A stretch of 64,000 nt of DNA, from the NCBI GenBank assembly GCA_037043015.1, contig CM073321.1, positions 39,762,420 through 39,826,419 of the forward strand. Reading direction: 5' to 3'. Source of the stretch: Bryum argenteum. Its lineage: Eukaryota > Streptophyta > Bryopsida > Bryales > Bryaceae. Of the stretch, positions 33,692 through 43,749 are shown one piece after another (the first letter of the stretch is position 1; every line of letters starts with the position of its first letter). The notes under the pieces were generated by a model that worked only from the letters and a program-made list of their open reading frames with translations, made no database searches and was not told the origin of the DNA. The position numbers were made by a program, and so were the translations under genes.

Positions 33692-34725
33692 TATCGTCGG
33701 GCCGACGATAGACCAATAGAATGTAGTATTGAGAAAATTAATAATAAAATCGAAAAGCCACCAACTCCAAACACAGTTTAGAGAGCAGTGGCCTGTATCG
33801 TCGGGTCGACGATACAAGGGTTCAAATCCCCATATCTTTGGGTCGACGATACAGCACAAGAAAGGAGGATAAGAATACTGTAAAAGAAGTAGAGTTGAGA
33901 AGCAAATTTCAAATAAAGTTGATTGAGCATAAGTTGTATCGTCGGGTCGACGGTAAAGGCTTCAAAAGCCGCATCGTCGGTTTGACAATGCAAGGCCACT
34001 AGTAGCCTTATCGTCGGGTCGACGATACAAGGCAACTATATCCGTATCGTCGTGTCGACGATACAACGCTTCATAAATCGTGAGAGGTACTGTAATAAAA
34101 AATAAAACATTATAGATCATGAACAGAAAGTAATCGTCGAGCCGGCGGTTAGACATTTAAATATATTACCGAATTCATACTAGATTTACAAGTTTCTCTA
34201 GATTTGCTTGTTTCTATCGAAAGAAGTAGAGTTAAGAAGCAAATTTCGAATAAAGTTGAGAGAGCATAAGTTGTATCGTCGGGTCGACGGTAAAGGCTTC
34301 AAAAGCCGCATCGTCGGTTTGACAATGCAAGGCCACTAGTAGCCTTATCGTCGGGTCGACGATACAACGCTTCATAAATCGTGAGAGGTACTGTAATAAA
34401 AAATAAAACATTCTAGATCATGAACATACATGTTTTTTACTAGATTCATGACGCTGAAGCCAAGCAATAGAACAGACATTGACGTAGCTATCGTCGAACC
34501 GACGATACCGAGTTTGAAGGTAGCTATGTTGGAGCTAAAGGACCACCTAAAGGACAGAATTAACAAATTTCTAGCGTTATATTCATGACGCATATTCATG
34601 TAGGAGTATGGCAAAAGATGATCCATACGTCCTTCTATCATTGTTGTCAATGGAAATAATATATAAACCAATTGATTCATCTCTTCCATTTTCTGATAGA
34701 GGCCCTCATCGTCGGGTCGACGATT
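33692..34725. repeat. Palindromic repeat array A2, 36-bp register
   Basis: Thirteen copies of the 19-bp palindrome, mostly TATCGTCGGGTCGACGATA, start at 33692, 33796, 33833, 33937, 33972, 34009, 34045, 34132, 34274, 34309, 34346, 34499 and 34707. Within clusters the step is 35-37 bp, about half the 72-bp step seen in array A1 and in the coding array. Some copies keep pairing between arms through changes on both sides. The array precedes the first coding block of the ParB-like gene and probably sits in an intron. Confidence 0.93.
33883..34425. repeat. Direct duplication differing by one 36-bp palindrome unit
   Basis: About 246 bp (33883-34128) is repeated as about 207 bp (34219-34425). The second copy lacks exactly one palindrome-plus-spacer unit of 36 bp (the one at 34045) and is otherwise close to identical. 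The unit of gain or loss is therefore the 36-bp module. Confidence 0.85.
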
Positions 34726-34805
34726 GGTACCTTAGAATCAGCTCAGAGCTAATTGCATAGCGATGAAACGTCTAACTCAAATCCGTGACGGTGATGTAGA
34801 AAGAT

Positions 34806-36331
34806 AAAATGGCGTAAGTCGAAGCATATGAGTATAAAGTCACCCTGCATCACCTCGAGCCGTTCGTGAATCCGTTGGTAGACGAGCCATTTTTTGAAGA
34901 AATGGCCGAGACATATGGAGATCTCTGGCAGTTCAGGCCCCATATTCAAACATGGAATTTTGGAGTCAACAAATTCAAGAATTTTGTGTTCATTCGATAC
35001 AAGGCGAACGGATCATCTACTTATCTGCCCTGGAACCACAACGAGAAGGTCACCATCATCGAGTGCCACAGAGACATCTACATCGTCATCGTGCTCCGTG
35101 CAGTGGACGAGAATGGATTCGAGCAAGATCACTACCACTCTATTGTCATTGATACAACAAAGGAGCATGGAATTTTCGACATTCAGGACCTCATGACGTA
35201 CTTTGAGGGTACCGAAATGGCCTCCCTGAATAGCGAGTTCATCAAGTTGGGATATGTCAGCGGACAATGTGGCTCTGCAAAGTCCATCGCAAATGTCTCA
35301 TGAGGATCTTCCAAACACTCGATCGATACGCCCTGGCAAACGTCTGCTCAGAACCCGCTGCGCGACGAACACCAGTGCAGCCGAATCGGGGTGCATCGAT
35401 TTCACGCCTAAATTTGGCGTCCACCCCTTCCGGATCTGCAGGCAGAGGAGTAACACCGAGTCAGCCTCGGTCGGAGGGTAGGAAGAGAGCTCCACCTTCT
35501 ACAGATGGAGCTGGGTCGAGCCGCAAGCGCAAGAAACCCGCTTCAGCCGCACCAAGTATTGCAATAGTACCGACTCAAACTACGGGGAGGTCAGGGTCAG
35601 CATTGACAAACGTGACCGCTAGAGCTGGTACTTCTGATGAGAATCTGGAGGAGTTCGAGAAAACCGCGAACTTACAGAAGGAGTTCTGAAATAACCACAA
35701 GGACTGCTTTTTGCTGAACATGAACCCGATGGAGGTAGATATCGATCAGTGCATACTCGCCAATGATCAGTATGTTATCCGAACGCTGCAGCAGGACATG
35801 GTTGAAGGAGTCGCCAGAGAACTTGTCCAGATGATCGATGTCAAGCAGAGACAGAAAATCTGCCTAACTCCAGTGGATTCCAAAAGGAAGCTGCTAAAAA
35901 ACAAGCCAGAAGATTGGGATGAGATCAAGGACGGGAAGTTCATGATCATCAACGGGCAGCATAGCGTTTGGGCATCAAAACAGCTCTAGAAAGAAGGATG
36001 TGGAGAGGTTCGGCGCAACGAGCTCCGCAAATGGAACGCTTACATGATCTGGACATTGGACGCAACTAAACTTCGAGGGATATCAAAATTCTATAACATC
36101 ACCAACCACCTGGATCATACGCAACCGTCATGGGGAAACCACGTAGTGGCGTGTAGAAATATTTGGATAGCCCTGAAGAGCCCAACTGATGTATTTTCCG
36201 AAGCCGTCACGAGGGGTAATAAGGCGGTGCACAACGTCGTCAGGTTCCAGGTAACGTTTCGATCTCAAGTGGCTTCAGATTGGCTGCGGACTTTATCTGT
36301 GCCCCAAGTCCGGTCACACGGGGTCCCGTAA
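34806..36331 (+). pseudogene. ParB-like (GQHSV) family gene, decayed
   Basis: The first block (about 34830-35303) reads LVDEPFFEEMAETYGDLW and YIVIVLRAVDENGFEQDHYH and has no known domain. After a frame change, a serine/proline-rich linker with a basic GSSRKRKKP segment leads to the conserved part. That part has LTPVDSKRKLLK, GKFMIINGQHSVWASKQL (35935-35986) and WNAYMIWTLDATKLRGISK. It resembles the ParB/sulfiredoxin-type core, in which GxHR/GQH lies in a loop before a helix and is followed by a W-rich strand. Two in-frame stops separate these blocks and the frame changes again near 36.3 kb, so this copy is probably dead. It is preceded by palindrome array A2. Confidence 0.6.
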
Positions 36332-38472
36332 TAGTGCACTCCGACTCTCCTCCATCGCCACCGATGAATCTAAACTCTCCTGTCGAAGGTGGGTTCGGAG
36401 TAGTGCGCCAACCTGAAGAAGTAGGAGCGCATGTTTCCAATGATCCGGGCATCCAGAGCATCAATCAATACGGGACGAACACATTCCGAGTCTGCTCGAG
36501 GATGAATTTTGAGCGAGCTTTCCCCCTCGCACCAATAGATGACCAGGGGGCCGGTTCATCTCAGAATCCCATCGACATGGAGACAGATTCTGAGTACGAG
36601 ACGCAACGAAACCATCGTTTAGATGACGAGGATTCGGAGGGCGATGAACAAGCGGACGGTAATGTGCATTTGCAGGTCAACCCCTTGGAAGATCAAAAAT
36701 TGCTTTCACAGGATCAAGGCGAGCATGATTCCTATCATGACAATGCAGTCCAAGATGATGTCGTCATCGATCTGGCTGCGAGAGAGGATCGTCGGTCCGG
36801 CGATGCTGCGGAGCCTGTCAAGGAACCTGGTCCTGATCCGGAACAAGAGCAGGGGTCACATCGTCGGGATGACGATGTACAGGATGAAGTACAAGATCTT
36901 CGTCTAGGCGGCGAGGGGGTTGAAAGTGTGGATCGTTGGAGCGACGTTGCACAGGACGATGTGTTGGACCTCCGTCAAGCCGGTGCGGGGGGTGAAGGGG
37001 TTGATCGTCGTGCCGACGATGTGAAAGAGGATGTTGTGAATCCCCCTCAAGCCGGTGCAGGGGATGGAAGGGTCGATCGTTGTACCGACGATAGACAAGA
37101 TCAGGAAGCTGATACCCGACATGGCGGTGCAGGGGTAGAACAGGTGGAACAGGACCAGGCTATAGAGCCTCTGCATGATGGAATTGATCGTGGTGAAGGC
37201 CAAGATGCAGCGGATCGTCGACTCGACGATTGGGACGCAGTGAGCAGTCAAGTCACCACACATGCAAGGGCACACAGGGCCATGCGCGAGCGAAGGCTGA
37301 GAGGAAAGTCTGCAAGCAGCAGCAGACAGGTCATTTCAGAGGCGAGGGTAAACCAGGCGACCCGTAGGCGTAGGCAGACAGGTCGTCCGACTGGCGAGGG
37401 CGGACAAGATAATCCCGAGTCGCAGGCTCGCGAAGTCGCGGGTGGCGATGACGATGTAGTTGTGACCCAAGTCGTTGAAGAACGGGTGCCGAGTCCCTCA
37501 GAGATCATTCATCTTCCTAGCTATGACGAGTTCGATAAACCGCACTCATCGGACGAGGATGACGAGGAACCCGTAGATCCGGACGCTGTGGAGTACAAAA
37601 TCACGACGGCCCCCAACGGCTTGCGGGTCAAGTATGAAAAGGGATATTGGGAGAAGGACGAGGAAAGGAGGGCGAAGAGAATCAGGCGGGCACAGGAGAA
37701 GGAGGAGATGAAGGCCGAAAACAGGAGGTTAGCTCAAAAGCAAGCCGAGTCGGACAAGATAGTGGAACAACTGCAGGCTCAGATGGCAGAGATGCAGTTG
37801 TTGTTGCAGAGCCGGACCGGAGTCAATCTTGGTGCCGCCGTTCTGTCTTCTCCAGTGCTTCCTCCGTTGACATCCGCCTCCTCTACACAAATGCCTCCCG
37901 CGTCGACATCATCCCACCCACCTGTTGAGCTCATGGTCTTGAATATGCCACCGCCTCCTCATTGCACATCGGCACCTCTACCTCCTCCTACAGAACATCA
38001 GCCGCTTCAACTTGCTCCAACTTTGGCTGTGTCTCCTCATCGTCGAGCCGACGATACGAGTGGAGCAGTTCCCTCTGCAAACGAGGACGTCATAGAGTCG
38101 ACTCCTCTCTGCCAGTTGTCAACGATTCCATCTACCGTTGAGGGGCATGTCGACCTTTGGGTGCCTGAGACGGCTGCACCACTGGGATCTCCTGCCGTAC
38201 AGCATCATCGCCACGACGATAATGTTGATGTCAAATCGCAAGCGAGTCCTCGTATTGAGCTCGTGCCAAGAGCTAGAGATGCTCCCGCAGACTTGGATTG
38301 TCGAGCCGACGATGCTGATAAGGAGGACGAAGTCGAGAAAGTCGACTACGAGTTGGGAGCTGACGACCTGGAGGTTGGGAGCTCGGAACTTCAAACGGCT
38401 CCTGAAGTTCCTTCTCAGGACCCCAGTGCAGACGACCAGGTACAGACCTCTGACCCTTACTGTTTTGATTGA
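36280..38472 (+). CDS. Acidic 730-codon ORF with palindrome-encoded DRRxDD repeats
   Basis: A long uninterrupted ORF is very rich in D, E, Q and V, with a basic coiled-coil stretch (KRIRRAQEKEEMKAENRRLA, near 37.68 kb) and a proline-rich tail. It contains about ten copies of D/H-R-R-x-D-D, all in one frame, encoded by the same ATCGTCG-N3-CGACGAT palindrome found in arrays A1 and A2. Five lie exactly 72 bp apart (36787, 36859, 36931, 37003, 37075). Others are at 36613, 37213, 38038, 38206 and 38296. A donor (GACCAG then GTACAG, 38438/38439) would join it in phase 0 to the phosphatase exon at 38978. It may be the C-terminal half of the ParB-like gene or a separate gene; no enzyme domain is seen. 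Confidence 0.6.
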   Translation: MAADFICAPSPVTRGPVIVHSDSPPSPPMNLNSPVEGGFGVVRQPEEVGAHVSNDPGIQSINQYGTNTFRVCSRMNFERAFPLAPIDDQGAGSSQNPIDMETDSEYETQRNHRLDDEDSEGDEQADGNVHLQVNPLEDQKLLSQDQGEHDSYHDNAVQDDVVIDLAAREDRRSGDAAEPVKEPGPDPEQEQGSHRRDDDVQDEVQDLRLGGEGVESVDRWSDVAQDDVLDLRQAGAGGEGVDRRADDVKEDVVNPPQAGAGDGRVDRCTDDRQDQEADTRHGGAGVEQVEQDQAIEPLHDGIDRGEGQDAADRRLDDWDAVSSQVTTHARAHRAMRERRLRGKSASSSRQVISEARVNQATRRRRQTGRPTGEGGQDNPESQAREVAGGDDDVVVTQVVEERVPSPSEIIHLPSYDEFDKPHSSDEDDEEPVDPDAVEYKITTAPNGLRVKYEKGYWEKDEERRAKRIRRAQEKEEMKAENRRLAQKQAESDKIVEQLQAQMAEMQLLLQSRTGVNLGAAVLSSPVLPPLTSASSTQMPPASTSSHPPVELMVLNMPPPPHCTSAPLPPPTEHQPLQLAPTLAVSPHRRADDTSGAVPSANEDVIESTPLCQLSTIPSTVEGHVDLWVPETAAPLGSPAVQHHRHDDNVDVKSQASPRIELVPRARDAPADLDCRADDADKEDEVEKVDYELGADDLEVGSSELQTAPEVPSQDPSADDQVQTSDPYCFD

Positions 38473-38977
38473 TTCCACGCCCCCCACTGGAGTCTCTCAT
38501 GCCGTGTGAGCGTAGCCCAACTCCGTACCGCTCTTCGTATCTAATTTGTATCTTATGCTTGTTGATAGGATATCAACTTCGGTTCTTGAGTGCTCATGGC
38601 GGACGACATTCAAGTCCGTTGCTCGCATACTTGTATTGTAGTGTACCGCCTAGTGTAGAGAGTAGATTCAAGTGCCAATTGCGGCTTGCGAAATTATCCC
38701 AAATGTATTATGATATCCTTGTTTATAATGATATGCCTATATTGAAGGCCTTTTTCCGCATACATGCCTAATTGTCTTTGTTTGTCAATGTTTATGCTGC
38801 ACAGTTACGAATCAGTGTTTGCGTGCCACTCTCATTTGAACTGGAAGCAATCTCAAATGGGAGGCCGGAGTTGATCAGGACGACTGAAAGCTCCTGTCCA
38901 CTCCCTGGCTCTCCCATTTCTTAATTACCCGAGGTAACTCCTTGATCAATCTCTCTGTGTCTTCTGTCTTGCTCAGG

Positions 38978-39832
38978 TAGCTGTCGAGGATCAGGTAGCT
39001 GTCGAGCGTGCGATAGAGATCGTCGGGAGGACCCTCCCGCCTCCGCCGCGGAGGAAGTGGTTAAACATTGTCCTCGACCTGAATGGCGTTCTCTGCTATT
39101 CTACGTATAGGTCCAACCACAGTGGACCCAGACCGTACACTCATGGAGGACAATATTCGCCGCATAGGACTCCCCTCTGTCATTGGTCCTAAGGTGGTGT
39201 TTGCGAGGAAAAATGTCGGGGATTTTCTCCGTTAGGTTTCCGACATCGCGGACAAGGTCTTAGTGTGGACTTCGATGATGAAGCATAATCTTTGAGGGTG
39301 TCGTTGGCCACCTCTTTAGTGGTGGCAAACATCCTTTCGATGTCCTCGCCAAAAGGATTGCACCACGATCCAGGCTCCCGACGGGAAGTCCTTTTTCGGC
39401 TCACCCACAAGGTTGTGTACATGAAAGTGCTCTCGGAGGCTGTGTCAAAGCAATCCTAGTGGTGACACGTTCTTTTCTCCAGACAATACTCTTCTCATTG
39501 ATGACTCTCCCCAAAAGAGTATCTGCAATGAGAACGGTAATGCTCTATTCCTTCGCACCTGGAGTCCCCGGGATGGCGAGAACGACTTCCTCATGGAAGA
39601 CCTTCTGCCTTGGCTAAACCGCCTAGATTCCCACGAGGGACGTTTGCAGCGATTCGTGGAGGACAATCGCATTGGCCAAAACCCGCTGCGTCCCGATGAC
39701 CCGACCGCCAAGAAACTCATCGCCGGCATGTTGATGTCTTTGCAGACAATGGGGACTCGATTTAGTTTACCGGGGATGGGCTTAGTCATAGAACATGGGC
39801 GTACATTTACTAGGAGACCTGGCTTTCTGTAG
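38978..39832 (+). pseudogene. FCP1/NIF-type HAD phosphatase, decayed
   Basis: After a clean acceptor (CTGTCTTGCTCAG) the exon reads RRKWLNIVLDLNGVLCYSTY. The DLNGV segment (about 39073-39087) is the nucleophile motif of plant NLI-interacting-factor/FCP1-like phosphatases, in the DxNG form common in plants. Later blocks fit the same fold: ARKNVGDFLR and DKVLVWTSMMKHN, QKDCTTIQAPDGKSFF, PDNTLLIDDSPQKS (the DD motif near 39499) and GRLQRFVEDNRIGQNP. These proteins dephosphorylate phosphoserine, classically on the RNA polymerase II tail. The blocks fall in different frames with several stops, so it is a pseudogene. It may be the 3' end of the 36.3-kb ORF's transcription unit. Confidence 0.7.
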
Positions 39833-40118
39833 CTTCCTTACTCCATCTACATTTCCATCTACATTTTGACATTTCCATCTACATTTTGACATTTCCATCT
39901 ACATTTTGTAATTATTGTACCGTGATGTACACCATGTATTTACCGGAAATTAATAATAAAGGAGTTGGATTTACCCCTAATTCTTGGTATTGTTACTATC
40001 GGTTGTCTATGGATGAATTTCCTAACATTGGATCTACTGTGATGGAATATGCTTCTTGTTTCACCCTGCCTGACGCGGTTCTCTACGTAACGAATGTTTG
40101 TGTACATAGGATGAATGC

Positions 40119-40877
40119 ATGCGCGTAGCTCTGCCGCGTCAGAGGCCATCCACGAGCCTCCTCTCGGGGTTCGTGTCGGAGGGGGGCAGTTGCGGCACTG
40201 CTGTCTGCTCCGTGCCGTACCTCCTCCGGTCTGCCGCAGACGCTACATCTGCGGCCATCGACTACTCCAAAGGGCACATCGAAGACGGCGTGGTCGACAG
40301 TCCCCCGAGTCGCGGATTCGTGAGGACTCCGACTTGCTCTCCGTCTCCACTGAAACGGACATTGCCGACCTTAGGCAATTGCTTCTCGCCTATCGCTCGG
40401 ACTGGTGAGGGATCAATTCGCAAACTAGTCCTCCTTCCTGTTATGACGCTCGAACCTGAACCCCTCGTGGCCGCTCCAAGTCCTGCTCAAATTTTAAAGG
40501 ATATTAGCTGCGAAGCAAGTGGGGAGTGCGCGGAGAGCCTACTTCAACATCGTGTCCGCGTTTCGCCAGAGCGTCGTCTTCACTTTCCGACATTAACTGC
40601 AACACCGGACACGAATACAAAGACTCCCAGTACAACGGTGTCTAGAGACTCCGGACGACCTCCTTGCAGATCACGGTCCGTCTCCGCTTGTGGGCCCTTT
40701 GATACCATCCCTCCAGTTCGAAGGTCGAAGCGGAAGGACTGTGCAGCTGAACAAGTTAGCGCAAGCGAAGCCTGCTTGTGGGGAAGTGGGCCCCTCCATC
40801 GATCACGACGCGACGATATTTTCAAAGGGCTTGCAAAGCTCAACTTAATGACACAAAATCGGATGTGCGCTGATTGA
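40119..40877 (+). CDS. Hypothetical ORF, 252 codons
   Basis: An open frame rich in S, P, R and T ends in RRDDIFKGLAKLNLMTQNRM. The RRDD comes from a half-matching copy of palindrome A near 40798. No domain is recognised and the start is uncertain. It may be a last exon (the C-terminal 60 residues look most protein-like) or a chance ORF in a GC-richer stretch. The short stretch 39840-40118 before it has a TTCCATCTACATTTTGACA repeat (39848-39905) and nothing else. Confidence 0.35.
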   Translation: MRVALPRQRPSTSLLSGFVSEGGSCGTAVCSVPYLLRSAADATSAAIDYSKGHIEDGVVDSPPSRGFVRTPTCSPSPLKRTLPTLGNCFSPIARTGEGSIRKLVLLPVMTLEPEPLVAAPSPAQILKDISCEASGECAESLLQHRVRVSPERRLHFPTLTATPDTNTKTPSTTVSRDSGRPPCRSRSVSACGPFDTIPPVRRSKRKDCAAEQVSASEACLWGSGPLHRSRRDDIFKGLAKLNLMTQNRMCAD

Positions 40878-40899
40878 ACTACTATGGCAGTAGAAGTCA

Positions 40900-41753
40900 T
40901 GTTGCAGAAGATTAATCATGTAGATCGTTTAGTAGTAGTATATACCCGTACATTAATTCTTTTGAGGTCTACTATGTTTGTTGACCTCCAGCAATGCTAT
41001 TTTTGTATACAATTACGTACTAAATATATTACCCTATTTGAAAAGCACTCACTTTTTCTTTTATGAGCGATTGTTTCATTTATGTTTCATAGATGCATGT
41101 CAGTTTCATGCAACCTGTACACTATTAATGCTGGAGATGAATAACAATAAATGTCAATTTGAGCTTCTTTAGTTCAAGATTTAAATATTTACCAACTCAT
41201 TACTTCTACATATCGTTGGGTTCAACAACTATTGATTCACTAGACTTCTACATCTGTTTCTGAAAGTCTCAAAATGTACATTTTGTCTCAATTTAATGAA
41301 TAAGCCCTTATAAATAAATATGAAATGGTATAGACGACATACTTTTTTAAAATACCACCATCCAAAGTATCCACCAACCTACCAACATACAAACCTACTA
41401 ACTTAAATAATTACCAACCTACATACCATTCTATGAACCTTTTTTTACATATTTCTAAATCATGCATTTAAAATAGAAAATAAAAAGATAAATAGAATAA
41501 ACACGATGATAAAACTAACACCGTCGGCATATATACATATAATAATCATAACATCGTCCGACGGGTATCTTACTAGTACAAACATATCATATAATCAAAA
41601 AGGTACATTGTATAACATCCAGCCTAGCACTTATCTCCCAACTTTCAGTTCACAAATAAAATAAAATAAATGGATATAACCAACACACGAACGTCTTTCT
41701 AAAATTTGATTCCGCTTATTCTAATCTTCTTCCATTGTACTTCCGATTTTTTC
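40900..41753. other. AT-rich intergenic region
   Basis: No coding pattern. It contains CCAACCTACCAACATACAAACC-like words near 41370-41440. It is probably 3' flanking DNA for both neighbours. Confidence 0.45.
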
Positions 41754-43330
41754 TCAATGGTACCAGCTCCGATATTTCTCCTTTGCCTTATTTGCAGTAC
41801 ATAGATCTTCGATCCTTGCTTTTAAGAACCTCTTCTCTTCTGCAGACACAAGTAGCTTTTTGACCAACTCCTGAGTTGTTTCATTGCGCTGTGAACTTTG
41901 ACCCTCTTCCGCAATATCCACAGTTCCATCTATTGTATTGAGTACTAGCTTTTCCTTATTCTCCTTCAATCTTCTCGAAGCTAGGTTCATCCTTTTAATC
42001 TCAGCTCTCAAGGCATCGCATGCCGAAATGAATTCCTTTAGCTTCTTTTCACAATGACCTTGGTCCTTGGCTCCTTCAACCATAATATCCTTCTCGCAAC
42101 CCCAATCATTGACCACAAACCATTCGTCGACGTGATTATATCTCCTTCGCACATCTTCGAAATGTTTTTCCTACTTTATGAGCTCTTTGTCATAATCGAC
42201 CTGATCCGATGCATCCAGAGCTGGAAAAACATTCGTCGCCACGTCTAGTATCTTCTTTTTTGCATCCTTGATTTCCTAAATGTCATGTTGGAGTTTAGCA
42301 CACTTTCTCCATTCGGATGACAAAGCATGAAACAAATATTCATAATCCTCAGAAGCCCTCTTCATCTCCTTTATCCACGAATCTTCGACTTCCTTCGGGC
42401 GTTTCCCTTTGAAGACTACTTGAACTTCCTTCTTCTGCTCTACTTCTTGATTTCCTTCTCTTTCTGGCCGTTCAGTCGTTTCCATTGGATATTCTTGAGT
42501 CCCCTCCTCTACGCTAACATTTGTTTGAGGAGGGGCGCTCATACTGGGCCCAACTATAACTTCGGGTGAACCCAAAGTACAAGCACCAAACATTCCTTCA
42601 ACCTCCATGTGTTCAATGACATCGGCTTCTCCTTCTGTTCGTAGGACCTCGACGTGCTTCACAGGTGCATCAATCACATCCGAATCCCGCACGCTTGTTT
42701 GACCCACATGAAAGTGTTCTACGCCACCAATAGAACCTTCTAAAAGAGGAGTATGATGCTCCCTCTCGTGAACCTCTTCTTCATCAGAATTAGGATTTTC
42801 CCAAACATACATATCATCGGCATCCCCATCTTTCCGATGCCTTGCTGTCGTAAGACCTTCTCGTGGGTTTTCTGACAATGGAGCTCTTGGAATGTCTTGC
42901 TTGGTTGGAAGGAAGATTTGAGGCGTTTTATTCAATGAGCTCCAAACCACCACTTTCTCCAATATTACCTCTGCATACACCATTTGAGCAATATAATACA
43001 AAACCTCATTCTTGGTAACATTCTTGCCTTTATAAAGGAACCTCCACATTTCAATACATTGTTGTACGAGTTCGTCATGCTTACAATAGTGCAGATTTGC
43101 AGCATTTAATTTCAAGTGCGTCTCATGTCGAAAGTGTGGAAACAATTTGCTGATGTGGCACCAGGCAATGTAATTCTTTACTGTTTTCTGACTCCACACA
43201 CCCTCTTCGGTCTCCCACCCTAGAAAAGCTCGTTGAGTGGCATCTTGGAGAATACGGTGATTCCTCTTGTGTTTATTTCGTCTCCTATTGCGTCGTTCGC
43301 CGAGTACTATTTACCGTTCCGCAATTGTAG
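41754..43330 (-). pseudogene. WCHI-box family gene 1 (coiled coil, acidic middle)
   Basis: On the minus strand a basic N-terminus (ERRNRRRNKHKRNHR) is followed by AFLGWETEEG and then the family box: YIAWCHISKLFPHFRHETH, NAANLHYCKH, CIEMWRFLYKG and EVLYYIAQMVYAEVILEK. The middle (about 43000-42450) is acidic with many E, and the end (42450-41754) is helical and charged (WIKEMKRASEDYEYLF, KLKEFISACDALRAEIKR). The frame is continuous for about 500 codons except for two in-frame TAG codons, so it is a recent pseudogene or a poorly terminated gene. It is paralogous to the genes at 45.5 and 49.5 kb. Array B1 lies 200-400 bp upstream. I know of no function for this box. Confidence 0.6.
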
Positions 43331-43536
43331 TCATTGTTACCTCCGATCACAAAAATGCGGCTATGATGTGATGTTTGATACAAACACCAAAAATAGTGCA
43401 GTCCACATTGGCCAACCAATCGAGTAAGCAAGTGGCAACTTTGAGTTGACACCAGACAATGCGCAACACCACGGCACGTGGACTGAAAAGTGACGACTAC
43501 GGCCAATAACGATTGTATTTAACCTCCTGTGGTAGG

Positions 43537-43740
43537 GCGATCGGCGGTGTCAAGGCGACATCGTTAGAGCGACCGCTGGTCTAGTGTTTCATGCAAGACT
43601 CGCTCCGGGGCGACCGCCGGTCCAGCTGCAGCAGACCTCCGGGGCGACCGGCGGTGCAGCTTCAGAAGAGTTTCGCTCCAGCCTCAGCGGAGCGCTTCGG
43701 GACGACCGACACTCTGCAGGGGCGACATCGCAAGAGCTCC
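43537..43740. repeat. Palindromic repeat array B1 (GCGACCGSCGGTCCAGC)
   Basis: Six full or partial copies of GGCGACCGCCGGTCCAGC start near 43536, 43569, 43610, 43644, 43701 and 43721, with 32-41 bp steps in the first part. The core GACCGSCGGTC is a perfect inverted repeat around one base. The array lies directly upstream of the minus-strand WCHI-box gene 1, with an AT-rich TTAAATAC word (near 43515) between array and gene. Confidence 0.8.
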
Positions 43741-43749
43741 CCCTCCTCT

